Of a stretch of 64,000 nucleotides of DNA, positions 8,094-17,409 are shown piece by piece. The DNA is from Laspinema palackyanum D2a (GTDB lineage Bacteria > Cyanobacteriota > Cyanobacteriia > Cyanobacteriales > Laspinemataceae): positions 103,134 to 167,133 of the forward strand of contig JAMXFF010000005.1 of assembly GCA_025370845.1 (NCBI GenBank). The letters are read 5' to 3'. Every line of letters starts with the position of its first letter. Position 1 is the first letter of the stretch. The notes under the pieces are model-generated. The model did no database searches, was not told where the DNA came from, and saw only the letters and a list, made by a program, of their open reading frames with translations. Both the position numbers and the translations under genes were made by a program.

Positions 8094-9554
8094 ATGTTAC
8101 AAGACCACCGTCAAGCCCCCCTATTAGAAACCCTCGCCCGCTGTGCCAAAAAACCGGATGCGCCATTCTATGCCCCGGGGCACAAACGGGGGCGAGGAAT
8201 TCCCCAATCTCTGAGCAATCTGTTAGGAACCTCGGTGTTTTTAGCTGATTTACCCGAACTACCGGACCTAGATAATTTATTTGCCCCAACTGGGGCGATC
8301 GCATCGGCCCAAGAACTTGCTGCCGATGCCTTTTGTGCATCCCAAACCTGGTTTTTAGTCAATGGTTCCACCGCTGGAATTATTGCAGCAATTCTGGCAA
8401 CGGTTCGCCCAGGCGAGAAAATTATCCTGCCTAGAAATGTCCATCAATCGGTGATTTCTGGCTTAATTTTATCCGGGGCATTGCCGGTTTTTATCGCCCC
8501 TGAATTTGATCCAATCTGGGGTTTAGCCCTGAGTATCACTCCCGCATCCGTTGCCGAGGCATTAGCGGCCCATCCAGATGCCAAAGCGGTGATGATGGTG
8601 TATCCCACCTATCAGGGGGTATGCGGGGATATTCAGGCGATCGCCCAGGTGACTCACGAATTCGGGATTCCCCTATTGGTGGATGAAGCGCATGGCCCTC
8701 ATTTCGCGTTTCATCCCGATTTGCCGACTCCCGCCCTAGTTGCTGGGGCGGACCTATCCGTGCAATCCATTCACAAAGTCCTCGGGGCCATGACTCAGGC
8801 ATCGATGCTACATATCCAAGGCGATCGCATTGATGTCAATCGCCTGAGTCAAAGTTTGCAGTTGATGCAATCTACGAGTCCCAGTTATTTGCTCTTGGCT
8901 TCCTTAGATGCAGCGCGGCAACAAATGGCGCTACAAGGTCAAGAATTGATGACCCAAACCCTGGCCCTAAGCAGTCGTGCCCGGGAGGAGATTGCCCAAA
9001 TCCCTGGATTGTCGGTGTTAACGCCACCTGAACCGAGAATCCCGGGATTTGTAGTAGGCGATCGCACCCGTCTGACGGTGGGGGTGTGGGAGTGGGGACT
9101 GAGTGGGTATGAAGTCGATGAAATGCTTCAGGAACGGTTCGGGGTCACCTGTGAATTACCCTCCCCGGACCATTTAACCTTTATTATCAGCTTGGGGAAC
9201 ACCTCGGCAGATATTGACCAACTCATCCAAGGGTTTTCGACCCTCTCCCACGATAATTGCCACAAGCGGCGATCGCGTTCCCTTCACCGGATACCTCCCT
9301 CTCCCGCCCTTTCCTTATGCCCGAGGGATGCGTTTTTTGCTCTTGTGGAAGCAATCCCCATTACCGAGGCGATCGCGAGGGTCAGTGCTGAGTTAGTATG
9401 TCCATATCCCCCGGGAATCCCCATTTTGATGCCCGGAGAGGCGATTACCTTAGAGGCAGTCGCCTATTTGCAACAAGTGCTCGCCCAGGGAGGTATCCTA
9501 ACCGGATGTAGCGATCCGACTTTAACCACCCTCAAAGTGGTTAGAACGGGATAA
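8094..9554 (+). CDS. Orn/Lys/Arg decarboxylase family PLP enzyme
   Basis: A 486-aa fold-type I PLP enzyme related to bacterial lysine/ornithine/arginine decarboxylases, without the N-terminal wing domain of the large inducible forms. Seen: FYAPGHKRGRG near the N-terminus, FLVNGSTAGIIAAILA, the cofactor aspartate in LLVDEAHGPHF, and the Schiff-base lysine in SIHKVLGAMTQ (near residue 228). The C-terminal domain ends with CPYPPGIPILMPGEAI, typical of the family. Cyanobacterial members of this size are mostly annotated simply as Orn/Lys/Arg decarboxylase; amino-acid specificity cannot be read from sequence alone. The start follows the upstream TPR gene by 3 bp. Confidence 0.93.
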   Translation: MLQDHRQAPLLETLARCAKKPDAPFYAPGHKRGRGIPQSLSNLLGTSVFLADLPELPDLDNLFAPTGAIASAQELAADAFCASQTWFLVNGSTAGIIAAILATVRPGEKIILPRNVHQSVISGLILSGALPVFIAPEFDPIWGLALSITPASVAEALAAHPDAKAVMMVYPTYQGVCGDIQAIAQVTHEFGIPLLVDEAHGPHFAFHPDLPTPALVAGADLSVQSIHKVLGAMTQASMLHIQGDRIDVNRLSQSLQLMQSTSPSYLLLASLDAARQQMALQGQELMTQTLALSSRAREEIAQIPGLSVLTPPEPRIPGFVVGDRTRLTVGVWEWGLSGYEVDEMLQERFGVTCELPSPDHLTFIISLGNTSADIDQLIQGFSTLSHDNCHKRRSRSLHRIPPSPALSLCPRDAFFALVEAIPITEAIARVSAELVCPYPPGIPILMPGEAITLEAVAYLQQVLAQGGILTGCSDPTLTTLKVVRTG

Positions 9555-9815
9555 CCGGGCTAAAAATAATCCAGGAATCGGTTAAAAATATGACGATTTA
9601 ATCTCTCATTTAATCCTCTAATTTCTCAATTCATCCGGCTCACCGGATTATTTGATTTCAATTTATTGGATTAACCTTGCCTAAGTTTTTTAGAATTTAT
9701 AAATGGCTTATTTTTTTATGAATGAGTCCCGAGGTCAGATTAATTTAAAATTAAATTAAATAAATTCTAATAATTCCTTAAAATTATCCATAAAAAATTA
9801 TCTATAAATATTATT

Positions 9816-10418
9816 ATGAAATCTGGAATTTGGCCTTATATTACCCCGGGTATTGCGGATGAGTTATTTGAGCGGTTGCCGGGAATTCCCATGAGCAAAC
9901 GGGAAACGAGATTACTCTTACTCTCCCACCTGCGACTGCAATCCGAATCCGTCTTATGGGATATTGGGGCGGGAACGGGAACCATCCCTGTAGAAGCGGG
10001 ATTACTCTGTCCGAATGGGCGGATTTTAGCAGTAGAACGCGATGAGGAAGTGGCCGCCTTAATTCGGGCCAACTGCGATCGCTTCGGCGTTGAAAATGTA
10101 GAAGTCATCGAAGGCAGTGCACCGGAATGTCTGTCCCAGCTACCATACCCCCCGAATCGCGTCTGTATTGAAGGAGGCCGTCCCATTAAAACCATCTTAG
10201 AAAAAGTCTGGTCCTACTTACTCCCAGAAGGAAGAGTCGTTGCCACTGCCGCCAGTTTGGAAAATTTGTATGCCATTTCCGAAAGCTTTGCTGAATTACA
10301 AGTCCGCAATGTGGAGGTGGTCCAGTCCTCCTTCAACCGCTTAGAAGGAAGGGGAACTCATCAAAGTTTTGTGGCAGTTGACCCGATCTTTATCCTCAGT
10401 GGAGAAAAGCTTGATTAA
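9816..10418 (+). CDS. cbiT: Cobalt-precorrin-6B C15-methyltransferase (decarboxylating)
   Basis: A 200-aa SAM-dependent methyltransferase of the CbiT/CobL C-terminal family. Seen: GIPMSKRETRLLLLSHLRL, the SAM loop WDIGAGTGTIPVEAG, an acidic ribose-binding residue in AVERDEEV, and the conserved RVCIEGGRP and RVVATAASLENL segments. In the anaerobic cobamide route it methylates C15 and removes the ring C acetate carboxyl group. Free-standing CbiT is about this length. An AT-rich 260-bp leader precedes it. cobQ, another gene of the pathway, lies about 33 kb away; they are not in one operon. Confidence 0.93.
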   Translation: MKSGIWPYITPGIADELFERLPGIPMSKRETRLLLLSHLRLQSESVLWDIGAGTGTIPVEAGLLCPNGRILAVERDEEVAALIRANCDRFGVENVEVIEGSAPECLSQLPYPPNRVCIEGGRPIKTILEKVWSYLLPEGRVVATAASLENLYAISESFAELQVRNVEVVQSSFNRLEGRGTHQSFVAVDPIFILSGEKLD

Positions 10419-10615
10419 AATTCAGCCCGGTTTACCGGATTCTCTGGAATTAGAACTCTTGCAGCATGACAAACAGATGCCCCATCCCCCTTAATCATCG
10501 GCACAGTTTGGTGGGTGGGTTCCGTAATATCAGGAAACGCTGACCAGACGGAGGTGTTCTTAAATGATGCAAGAAATCTATTTTGCTAATACTAGATTAA
10601 CTATAAAATTGTTCT

Positions 10616-11521
10616 ATGCCTTTGTCTCGAATTCTCAGTACCATTGTTGCTCTAATCCTAGCGCTAGGTACGACCTTCCTAGGAGGTTGGTACTTTACGG
10701 TCGGTTTCTCCATTCTGGTCTATCTTGCTCATTGGGAATACTTGGAACTTGTCCGGGCGAAAGGGATTTACCCCGCCGCAAAAACGAGTTTATTTCTAAG
10801 TCTGGCCTTGGTCGTGCTTTCGACCCAAAATTCCCAGTTGACCGATGCCCTCTTGCCGATCGCCGGAACCTGTATTTGTTTCTATCTGCTGTTTAAGCCG
10901 AAAATGGCAACGATCGCGGATTTAGCCGCCTCCATTCTCGGCCTATTTTATATCGGTTATTTACCCAGTTTTTGGCTACGCTTACGCACGTTAGGGTCTG
11001 AGGCGGCCAGTAATCTCCCCTTGGGTGGTTATTGGCCCCAAACCTGGCCTAATTTTTCAGACCTACCCACAGGGTTGAGTGTGACCTTGCTTTCGTTTAT
11101 TTGTATTTCTATGGCGGATTCTGCCGCTTATGTCGGTGGCAAGTGGTTGGGACGGACTCATTTTTCCGATATCAGTCCGAAAAAGACCGTGGAAGGGGCA
11201 GTATTTGGAATCCTGGGCAGTGTCATTTTGGCAACCCTCGGGGCAAAGTATCTCAATTGGCCCTTCTGGGGGGGGACTGGGGTGGCATTCGGGTTACTAC
11301 TCGGGATTGCCAGTTTGATGGGAGATTTAATCGAATCCCTGATGAAGCGCGATGCGGGAGTGAAAGATTCCGGTAAGCTGATTCCCGGGCATGGGGGAAT
11401 CCTAGACCGGGTAGATAGTTATATTTTTACGGCCCCTTTTGTTTATTACTTTATTACCCTCTTGTTGCCATTGCTCTCGCAATGGGTCCAGTTGTCTTCG
11501 GCAGTAAGCGGGTCTTCCTGA
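10616..11521 (+). CDS. cdsA: Phosphatidate cytidylyltransferase
   Basis: A 301-aa polytopic inner-membrane enzyme that makes CDP-diacylglycerol from phosphatidate and CTP. The family signature is in the C-terminal part: [20 protein letters not shown] and then [35 protein letters not shown] and SPKKTVEG, also conserved in CdsA, come before it. About eight hydrophobic segments are visible. It lies about 200 bp after cbiT and converges with the DUF2993 gene, whose stop lies 11 bp after its own. Confidence 0.96.
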   Translation: MPLSRILSTIVALILALGTTFLGGWYFTVGFSILVYLAHWEYLELVRAKGIYPAAKTSLFLSLALVVLSTQNSQLTDALLPIAGTCICFYLLFKPKMATIADLAASILGLFYIGYLPSFWLRLRTLGSEAASNLPLGGYWPQTWPNFSDLPTGLSVTLLSFICISMADSAAYVGGKWLGRTHFSDISPKKTVEGAVFGILGSVILATLGAKYLNWPFWGGTGVAFGLLLGIASLMGDLIESLMKRDAGVKDSGKLIPGHGGILDRVDSYIFTAPFVYYFITLLLPLLSQWVQLSSAVSGSS

Positions 11522-11532
11522 TGCCGAACCCG

Positions 11533-12327
11533 TTAAGGCAGAACTGTCAGTTGTCCCTGACAGATTAGGCCGCTTTCGGTAAACGAGAGTTCTGAAATAG
11601 CCACATCGGACCCGAGGGGTAAGATAACGGTTTCTAATGGGATTACCGCTGAGTCTGAAAGAATTTGAATCGTTGGATTGAGAAAGTGCAATTCTGAGGG
11701 GTTACCCAGTTGCAACCCAGTTCGGAGGAGAAAGGGTTGGGCCGATTGGGAGGGGGTGTGGAAGCGCCCGCGCAAGGTGAGGGTTTCTTCCGAAAAGAGG
11801 AGGGCAGCGCCTTCCCAGGTGAGGGTGGGTTCTGAGTTCCAGGAGAGGGCCGAGGCGAATTGGGGGAAGAATAAGGGAGTGAAGGCATCGGCAATCAAGG
11901 GCGATCGCATGGAGGCATTGAGGTCAGCTTCCGTCAGATGTAAGCGCGCCACCACGGGAACCGGGTTTTGCAGGTGCAAGGATTTCCCGCGCAGAATGTC
12001 TCGGAGATTGACCTGAATGCCAGTCCCCTGAACCTCCAGGGTACTCAGATGCAGACCTTGGTAGAGGGCACCGGACCCGCACAGAGAAACCTGGGGAATC
12101 ACCCCTTGGAGGATTTGACGATCGCCTCCCTGAATCTGCACCTCTAGTTCCTTGACCGATTCCACCTGCGATCGCAACCACAATTGCACCGCATGGGAGA
12201 GCACCCAACCGATGCGAGACCGAGAGGGGGGGATGGGTGGAGTCAGGGGTAAATCCTTTTCGGGTGGGGATAATTCTAGGCGATCGCTTGACACAGAAGT
12301 TAATTTTATAATTTCTTTTTCGCGCAT
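11533..12327 (-). CDS. DUF2993 (LmeA-like) lipid-binding domain protein
   Basis: About 264 aa from the ATG at 12325-12327; a TTG 96 bp upstream would run into the leader of the divergent gene and is less likely. A short, Pro/Ser-rich N-terminal region is followed by the DUF2993 fold. Typical pieces are VKELEVQIQGGDRQILQGVI, the beta-rich GLHLSTLEVQGTGIQVNL and ARLHLTEADLNASMRSPLI. Relatives include mycobacterial LmeA, which binds phospholipids in the cell envelope. No signal peptide is visible. Divergent to the pseudouridine synthase and convergent with cdsA. Confidence 0.85.
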   Translation of the reverse strand: MREKEIIKLTSVSSDRLELSPPEKDLPLTPPIPPSRSRIGWVLSHAVQLWLRSQVESVKELEVQIQGGDRQILQGVIPQVSLCGSGALYQGLHLSTLEVQGTGIQVNLRDILRGKSLHLQNPVPVVARLHLTEADLNASMRSPLIADAFTPLFFPQFASALSWNSEPTLTWEGAALLFSEETLTLRGRFHTPSQSAQPFLLRTGLQLGNPSELHFLNPTIQILSDSAVIPLETVILPLGSDVAISELSFTESGLICQGQLTVLP

Positions 12328-12593
12328 AAATATTCTCAATGCAATTCCCCCGGCACAAGGCCCTAGAATCAGGGAGGTCAGGGAGTATCCGTGAAATGTG
12401 GGAGCATTTAGGACCGCCCACAACCGGGCAAACGGGACATTTGAGTGCTTCTAACCCCTACTCTTCGGTTCTGACCGCTTGTATTCTCCCTGATCCTGTA
12501 ATATTTGTACATAGTTCAGTCTGGCAACTTGTCAGGTGGACTCACCCCCTAAAAACTTTTAGAAAAAAGCGAAAACGCGCAGCCGTCCAAAAC

Positions 12594-13388
12594 ATGGATG
12601 CTAGACTGCAAAAAATCCTATCCGAGTGGGGTATTGCCTCACGCCGTCAGGCTGAAAAAATGATTCAACAGGGACGGGTCCAACTGAATGGCGAAATTGC
12701 CCGCCTCGGGCAGAAAGCCGACCCTGAAAGCGATCGCATCCAAGTTGATGGCATCCCCGTCAACCCTGGCGATCGGCCTAGTCCCCTGTACTTGCTGTTA
12801 AACAAACCCACCGGAGTTGTGTCCACCTGCGCCGATCCCCAAGGTCGGACCACGGTGCTTGACCTCCTGCCTGCTGATTTACGGCAGCAGAACGGCATCC
12901 ATCCCGTGGGACGCTTAGATTTTGACTCTACCGGAGCATTACTGCTAACCAATGACGGAGAACTCACCTTCCAACTCACCCATCCTCGCCATAGCATCCC
13001 CAAAACCTACCAGGTGACCGTTGCCGGAGAACCCCAGGAATCAACCTTGGAAGCATGGCGTCGCGGTGTCATCCTCGATGGCAAAAAAACCCGACCGGCT
13101 GAGGTTCGCATCCTCGATCGCCTGGGTCCCTCCCAAACCCTGCTCGAAGTGATTCTCTGGGAAGGCAGAAATCGCCAAATTCGCCGGGTTGCTGAGTTGT
13201 TAGGATACCCGGTCATTCACTTACACCGCACGGCGATCGGCTCAATTCATCTCAACCCCCCCGGGGAAGCTCCTTTACCCCAAGGCTACTACCGCCCCTT
13301 GAACCCCTCTGAGATATGTTTCTTACAAAGTCAAGTCTCCCTAAACTCCGTAAATTGGCCAGCAGATACTCAGGAACCGACCCGATGA
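12594..13388 (+). CDS. Pseudouridine synthase, RsuA/RluB family
   Basis: About 264 aa from the ATG at 12594, where family similarity begins (MDARLQKILSEWGIASRRQA). An S4 RNA-binding domain fills residues 1-60. The catalytic domain contains the aspartate motif HPVGRLDFDSTGALLLTNDG, the core LLNKPTGVVSTC, and the late motif GRNRQIRRVAELLGYPVIHL. Members modify uridines in 23S or 16S rRNA; which site cannot be told from this sequence, though RluB-like is most likely. The last codons overlap the next gene in an ATGA arrangement, indicating translational coupling with the RodZ-like gene. Confidence 0.92.
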   Translation: MDARLQKILSEWGIASRRQAEKMIQQGRVQLNGEIARLGQKADPESDRIQVDGIPVNPGDRPSPLYLLLNKPTGVVSTCADPQGRTTVLDLLPADLRQQNGIHPVGRLDFDSTGALLLTNDGELTFQLTHPRHSIPKTYQVTVAGEPQESTLEAWRRGVILDGKKTRPAEVRILDRLGPSQTLLEVILWEGRNRQIRRVAELLGYPVIHLHRTAIGSIHLNPPGEAPLPQGYYRPLNPSEICFLQSQVSLNSVNWPADTQEPTR

Positions 13389-14182
13389 AGAAGCATAAAC
13401 CTAAAGCTATCCTGAAACCACAGCAGGATCCATCGGTCAAACTGGCCGAAATGGGTGCTTACTTACGGCAAGTGCGGGAGTCTCAATCCATGACCCTTGA
13501 AGAAGTCGCAGCCAAAACGATGATTAGAATTAGTCTGCTGCGATCCATTGAAGAAGGGCAACTTTCTAAGCTCCCCGAACCCATTTATGTTCAAGGTTTT
13601 CTCTTGCGGTATGCTGAGGCCCTGGGTTTAAATGGCGTTGAGTTTGCTAAAACCTTTCCCATCATTTCCACCTGGCGCAAGCAGAAAATCGCTCAGTGGT
13701 TTTATTTACCCATCCCTAGACTGCGACCGATTCATCTGTACCTGATTTATATCCTGCTGATTATTGGTGCAGTCAAAGGGTTAGCGGGATTTGTCGAAAC
13801 TACGGCGATGCAGGAATCCAATGGAGAACAAACGGAAACTGCTGAGACTGTAGCCAGTGCTCAGACAACTACGCCTGAAAAATCCACCCCCCCAACAACC
13901 GCCTCTCAAACCCTGGGGGCCACTCAGTCCAATTCTAATGCCCCAGTTAGGGTTGGATTGATTCTTCAGGACAGTTCCTGGGTGCAAATTACCGCCGATG
14001 ACAAAATCGAATTTGAAGGCACATTACAACAAGGAACGGAACGCACTTGGGAAGCGAAACAACAACTGGTTATCCTAGCGGGCAATGCCGGTGGGGTTCT
14101 CATGGCGGTCAATGACCAGCAAGCTAAACTCATGGGTAAACCGGGCGTTGCTGAAGAGGTGATTGTTCGCGCCGAACCCTAG
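13385..14182 (+). CDS. RodZ-like helix-turn-helix membrane protein
   Basis: About 265 aa, start ATG at 13385 overlapping the upstream stop (ATGA). Residues ~20-90 are an HTH_25 domain of the RodZ type (GAYLRQVRESQSMTLEEVA, then AKTMIRISLLRSIEEGQL and YVQGFLLRYAEALGL). A transmembrane helix follows (LYLIYILLIIGAVKGLAGF), then a Ser/Thr/Pro/Gln-rich periplasmic linker and a C-terminal DUF4115-like beta domain (VRVGLILQDSSWVQITADDK). RodZ links the MreB cytoskeleton to the elongation machinery; cyanobacterial homologues keep this layout. Coupling to an rRNA-modification gene is unusual but clear here. Confidence 0.88.
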   Translation: MKKHKPKAILKPQQDPSVKLAEMGAYLRQVRESQSMTLEEVAAKTMIRISLLRSIEEGQLSKLPEPIYVQGFLLRYAEALGLNGVEFAKTFPIISTWRKQKIAQWFYLPIPRLRPIHLYLIYILLIIGAVKGLAGFVETTAMQESNGEQTETAETVASAQTTTPEKSTPPTTASQTLGATQSNSNAPVRVGLILQDSSWVQITADDKIEFEGTLQQGTERTWEAKQQLVILAGNAGGVLMAVNDQQAKLMGKPGVAEEVIVRAEP

Positions 14183-14203
14183 AGAATCGGTACCGTAGGG
14201 ATG

Positions 14204-14218
14204 AGAAACCGGGTTTCT
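14204..14218. repeat. Dispersed 15-bp palindrome AGAAACCGGGTTTCT
   Basis: A palindrome around a central base, also present as AGAAACCTGGTTTCT at 23446-23460 and as variants near 32380 and 46275-46345. Found only between genes or at a gene remnant. Confidence 0.7.
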
Positions 14219-14231
14219 GGTCTTTTGGAGC

Positions 14232-14263
14232 AAAAACCCCCACCCTTGAGGGTGGGGGTTTTT
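14232..14263. terminator. Bidirectional rho-independent terminator
   Basis: Perfect stem AAAAACCCCCACCC / GGGTGGGGGTTTTT with a TTGA loop. A and T tracts on both sides make it usable from either strand; it lies between the convergent RodZ-like gene and malQ. Confidence 0.92.
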
Positions 14264-14340
14264 ATAGACCTTTCAAAACCGGATGGGGTATGACGTGGGA
14301 TAATTCGTCAGTTCTGACCTTGAGAGTTTAGGTGAGCTGC

Positions 14341-15846
14341 TTAGTAGCACCGGCGACGATATGTTTCCGTGAGGAGTTTCAGGCGATCGCGCAGGTCCCA
14401 AGTCAGCACTTCCCCGCGATAACGCCATCCCCAATTCCCTTCTGCCAATCCGGGCGTATTCATCCGCGCATCGCTGCCGAGTCCCAACAAATCTTGCAAG
14501 GGAATCAGGGCTTGATTTGCCACGGAGGACAATGCCACGCGAATCAGTTGCCAGTGAATCCCTTCCTCAGAAACGGGTCCCAAATAGGCTAACAAACACC
14601 ACCGTTCATGGTCCGACAGTTTTTCAAACCATCCCACCGTCGTATCATTATCGTGAGTCCCGGTATAAACCACACAGTTGCGCGAGTAATAGTTAAGCGG
14701 CAAATAGGGATTCCCGGGTCCGGATCCAAAGGCAAAGTGTAAAATCTTCATCCCCGGAAACTCAAACTCGTCTCGCAGGGCTTCCACTTCCGGGGTAATC
14801 ACCCCTAAATCTTCGGCAATAATCGGCAGACTGCCTAACTGTTCTTTCACCGTTTTCAGCAAAGCCGAACCCGGTGCCGCAATCCACTTTCCATTCATGG
14901 CGGTGGTTTCCCCTTGGCGCACGCACCAGAAGGACTCTAGGCCCCGGAAATGGTCAATGCGAATGATATCCACATAACTCAACATGGATTGGAAGCGCTT
15001 GACCCACCAATCAAAATTCTGTTTTTCCAATCGCTTCCACAGGTAAACCGGGTTACCCCATAATTGCCCCGTGGCGCTGAAATAATCGGGCGGGACTCCG
15101 GCCATTCCTGCCGGTTCTCCGGTTTTGACATCCAGACAAAAGATGTTGGGATTGGCCCAAACATCGGCACTATCGTGAGCGACATAGATGGGAATATCGC
15201 CGATAATTTGGATCTTTCGTTCGTTGGCGTAGCGTTTGAGGTCGGACCATTGCCGGAAAAATTGGTATTGCAGGAATTTTTGGAAAAAGATTTCTGCGGT
15301 TAACTGTCGCCGCCATTTGTCGAGGGCCTCGGTTTGCCGATTGGCGATGTCAGGTTCCCACTGATACCAGCTTTTGCCATCCATTGCGCCTTTAATTGCC
15401 ATGAATAAGGCATAATCATCAAGCCAATAGGCTTTTTCATGGCAAAAGTCTTGAAATTCCTGTTGTTGCTCGACAGAAGCCTGGGCTTTGAAGGTTTGGC
15501 AGGCTTGTTGTAGCAGGGGCATTTTGATGGCGATCGCCTGGTCAAAATCAACCCAATCGGCTGGAAATTCGGGCAGGTGATTAAAGTCCCAGTCCGCCAG
15601 CAGTTGGTCATCCCGTAGGCGATCGGGACTGATCAACATCGGGTTTCCCGCCATCGCGGAATAGGACAAATAGGGAGAATTGCCAAATCCCGTAGGTCCT
15701 AGCGGCAAAATCTGCCAGTAAAGTTGGTAACTCTCTGCTAAGAAGTCCACGAAGCGATAAGCCGCTTCGCCAAGGTCACCGATACCAAACCGACTGGGAA
15801 ACGAGGTGGGGTGGAGTAGAATACCGCTAGATCTGGGGAAGGGCAT
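14341..15846 (-). CDS. malQ: 4-alpha-glucanotransferase (disproportionating enzyme)
   Basis: About 501 aa from the ATG at 15844-15846, where the family begins (MPFPRSSGILLHPTSFPSRF then GIGDLG). A glycoside hydrolase family 77 enzyme acting on maltodextrins and glycogen branches. Seen: the nucleophile region DIIRIDHFRGLESFW, the acid/base region LPIIAEDLGVITPEVE, and the late motif VYTGTHDNDTTVGWF. Length is that of plant and cyanobacterial D-enzymes. The gene is single and converges on the RodZ-like gene. The frame extends 30 codons further upstream, but that part does not match the family. Confidence 0.95.
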   Translation of the reverse strand: MPFPRSSGILLHPTSFPSRFGIGDLGEAAYRFVDFLAESYQLYWQILPLGPTGFGNSPYLSYSAMAGNPMLISPDRLRDDQLLADWDFNHLPEFPADWVDFDQAIAIKMPLLQQACQTFKAQASVEQQQEFQDFCHEKAYWLDDYALFMAIKGAMDGKSWYQWEPDIANRQTEALDKWRRQLTAEIFFQKFLQYQFFRQWSDLKRYANERKIQIIGDIPIYVAHDSADVWANPNIFCLDVKTGEPAGMAGVPPDYFSATGQLWGNPVYLWKRLEKQNFDWWVKRFQSMLSYVDIIRIDHFRGLESFWCVRQGETTAMNGKWIAAPGSALLKTVKEQLGSLPIIAEDLGVITPEVEALRDEFEFPGMKILHFAFGSGPGNPYLPLNYYSRNCVVYTGTHDNDTTVGWFEKLSDHERWCLLAYLGPVSEEGIHWQLIRVALSSVANQALIPLQDLLGLGSDARMNTPGLAEGNWGWRYRGEVLTWDLRDRLKLLTETYRRRCY

Positions 15847-16031
15847 GGTGTATTTACCATTGGAAAATAACTTAAGCGTGGTTGCCCAATCGTTTACTGG
15901 GCCAACAAGTCTCAACTTTATCATGGGACGGGGCACTAGAGAGCGGCGATCGCCCCATCAAAACTTGATGACAAATCAGCCCCTATCCCTGCTCACAGCG
16001 ATTCTAAACCTATCAATTTTAAAATTTAACC

Positions 16032-16460
16032 ATGACCTATCGCAATCCCACTCCGACTGTTGACATCATTATTGAGTTAGGCGATCGCCCCGGACGTCCC
16101 ATTATCCTGATTGAGCGTCGCAATGACCCGTTGGGTTGGGCGCTTCCCGGTGGTTTTGTGGATTATGGGGAATCGGTGGAAACGGCGGCAATCCGTGAGG
16201 CGAAAGAAGAAATTGGCTTAGAGGTGGAACTCTTGGAACAATTTCATGTGTATTCTGACCCGAATCGGGACCCGCGTCAGCATACCCTGAGTGTGGTTTT
16301 TTTAGCCACGGCGACGGGGGAACCCCAAGCGGCAGATGATGCCAAAAATTTAGACTGTTTTGAGTCTTGGCGCATTCCCACCAATCTGTGTTTTGACCAC
16401 GATCGCATCCTCAAGGATTATTGGCGATATCGACACTATGGGATTAGACCCCGGATTTAA
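16032..16460 (+). CDS. NUDIX hydrolase
   Basis: A 142-aa protein with a complete NUDIX box: [18 protein letters not shown] followed by KEEIGL, i.e. GX5EX7REUXEEXGU. The N-terminal [27 protein letters not shown] is typical of ADP-ribose pyrophosphatase-like members. The C-terminus has a Trp/His/Tyr-rich tail. The substrate (ADP-ribose or another nucleoside diphosphate derivative) cannot be fixed from sequence. Divergent from malQ, followed by its own terminator. Confidence 0.93.
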   Translation: MTYRNPTPTVDIIIELGDRPGRPIILIERRNDPLGWALPGGFVDYGESVETAAIREAKEEIGLEVELLEQFHVYSDPNRDPRQHTLSVVFLATATGEPQAADDAKNLDCFESWRIPTNLCFDHDRILKDYWRYRHYGIRPRI

Positions 16461-16508
16461 GGCGATCGCCATTCCATCTGGAAGGGAACTCCCCAAAATA
16501 AAATAGCT

Positions 16509-16539
16509 CAAACCCGCACCTTCAAGGGTGCGGTTTTTA
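16509..16539 (+). terminator. Rho-independent terminator
   Basis: Stem CCGCACC(TT) / (AAGGG)TGCGG with a short loop, followed by TTTTT. One bulged base in the stem. It lies 50 bp after the NUDIX gene. Confidence 0.82.
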
Positions 16540-16540
16540 C

Positions 16541-17409
16541 AGACTTTTGAAGATTGGAGGGAGTATCAGACTTCGTTTCCCACTCCACTGGGTCCTGGGA
16601 AACCGATGCGATCGCCTTGCCGTCCCCCGTTCATCGTCAGTCCGACTAGATCGGGGATAGGGCGGTACTCGATTAACCAGAACTGCCCTATCCCTTCGGT
16701 TTGGGGCGATTAAAAATCTTAACGCTGCGATCGCTCTGTTGCTATTTTTCTTTAAAGACGAAATATTTCCAAACTCCCAAAGCCCTATCAATCCAAGGGA
16801 TTCAGATTTTTATTAAGGTCATCCTCAACCATCGGGCAATTCCCCTTCCTCAATTTGCACTACCCTGTGCCACTCCCCACTGCCAATGCGCCCTCAACCT
16901 TGACTTAGAATAGAGTTTCTAATCCCCGCTCAACCGGAATGGCATGATACTTAAGGACAGCCGGTTTCACCCGAGGAACAGGGTGGTTTCCTTCCATTCC
17001 AGTTTCCTGCTCCCTTGCCACGAGAACACCCGACTAGAATCCTAGAGAAAATAGTCGGGATCAAGCTCACCGTCAACCCTTCCCACCCCCCAACCATCCC
17101 CGGTTGTTTATTCGCAATTAATAGGTGGTCTTTGCAAATGATAAACCCCTTGTTGATCACCCATCCCCTCTTTAAAATGGGTTATCAAACCCCCTTGAAA
17201 TTCCCTTAAACTTTTATGGTGTGAAAATATTTTTGCTTTTTAAAATTTTAATCAAAACTCCCTTTGCAATTTATAAATACCATGAAAATATATAAAACTA
17301 TTGCTAACCCATTATTATCAAATCTTGCTAATTCGCATAACCACAAAACTCAATTTTAAAAAATAGCCGATTAAAGGGTAATAAAATTCGCAGTAAAAAA
17401 GGTAGGGTT
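16541..17409. other. Gene-free stretch upstream of the GGDEF gene
   Basis: About 870 bp with no frame that looks coding on either strand. The first two thirds are mixed composition; from about 17210 the DNA becomes A+T-rich up to the start codon at 17410, as expected for a promoter region. I see no repeat or RNA gene in it. Confidence 0.4.

Noticed and set aside
10564..10896. 110-codon frame over the start of cdsA
   Set aside because: It lies in another frame of cdsA, which has clear family motifs.
12339..12593. Upstream extension of the pseudouridine synthase frame
   Set aside because: The family begins at the ATG at 12594; the extension overlaps the leader of the divergent DUF2993 gene and has no similarity.
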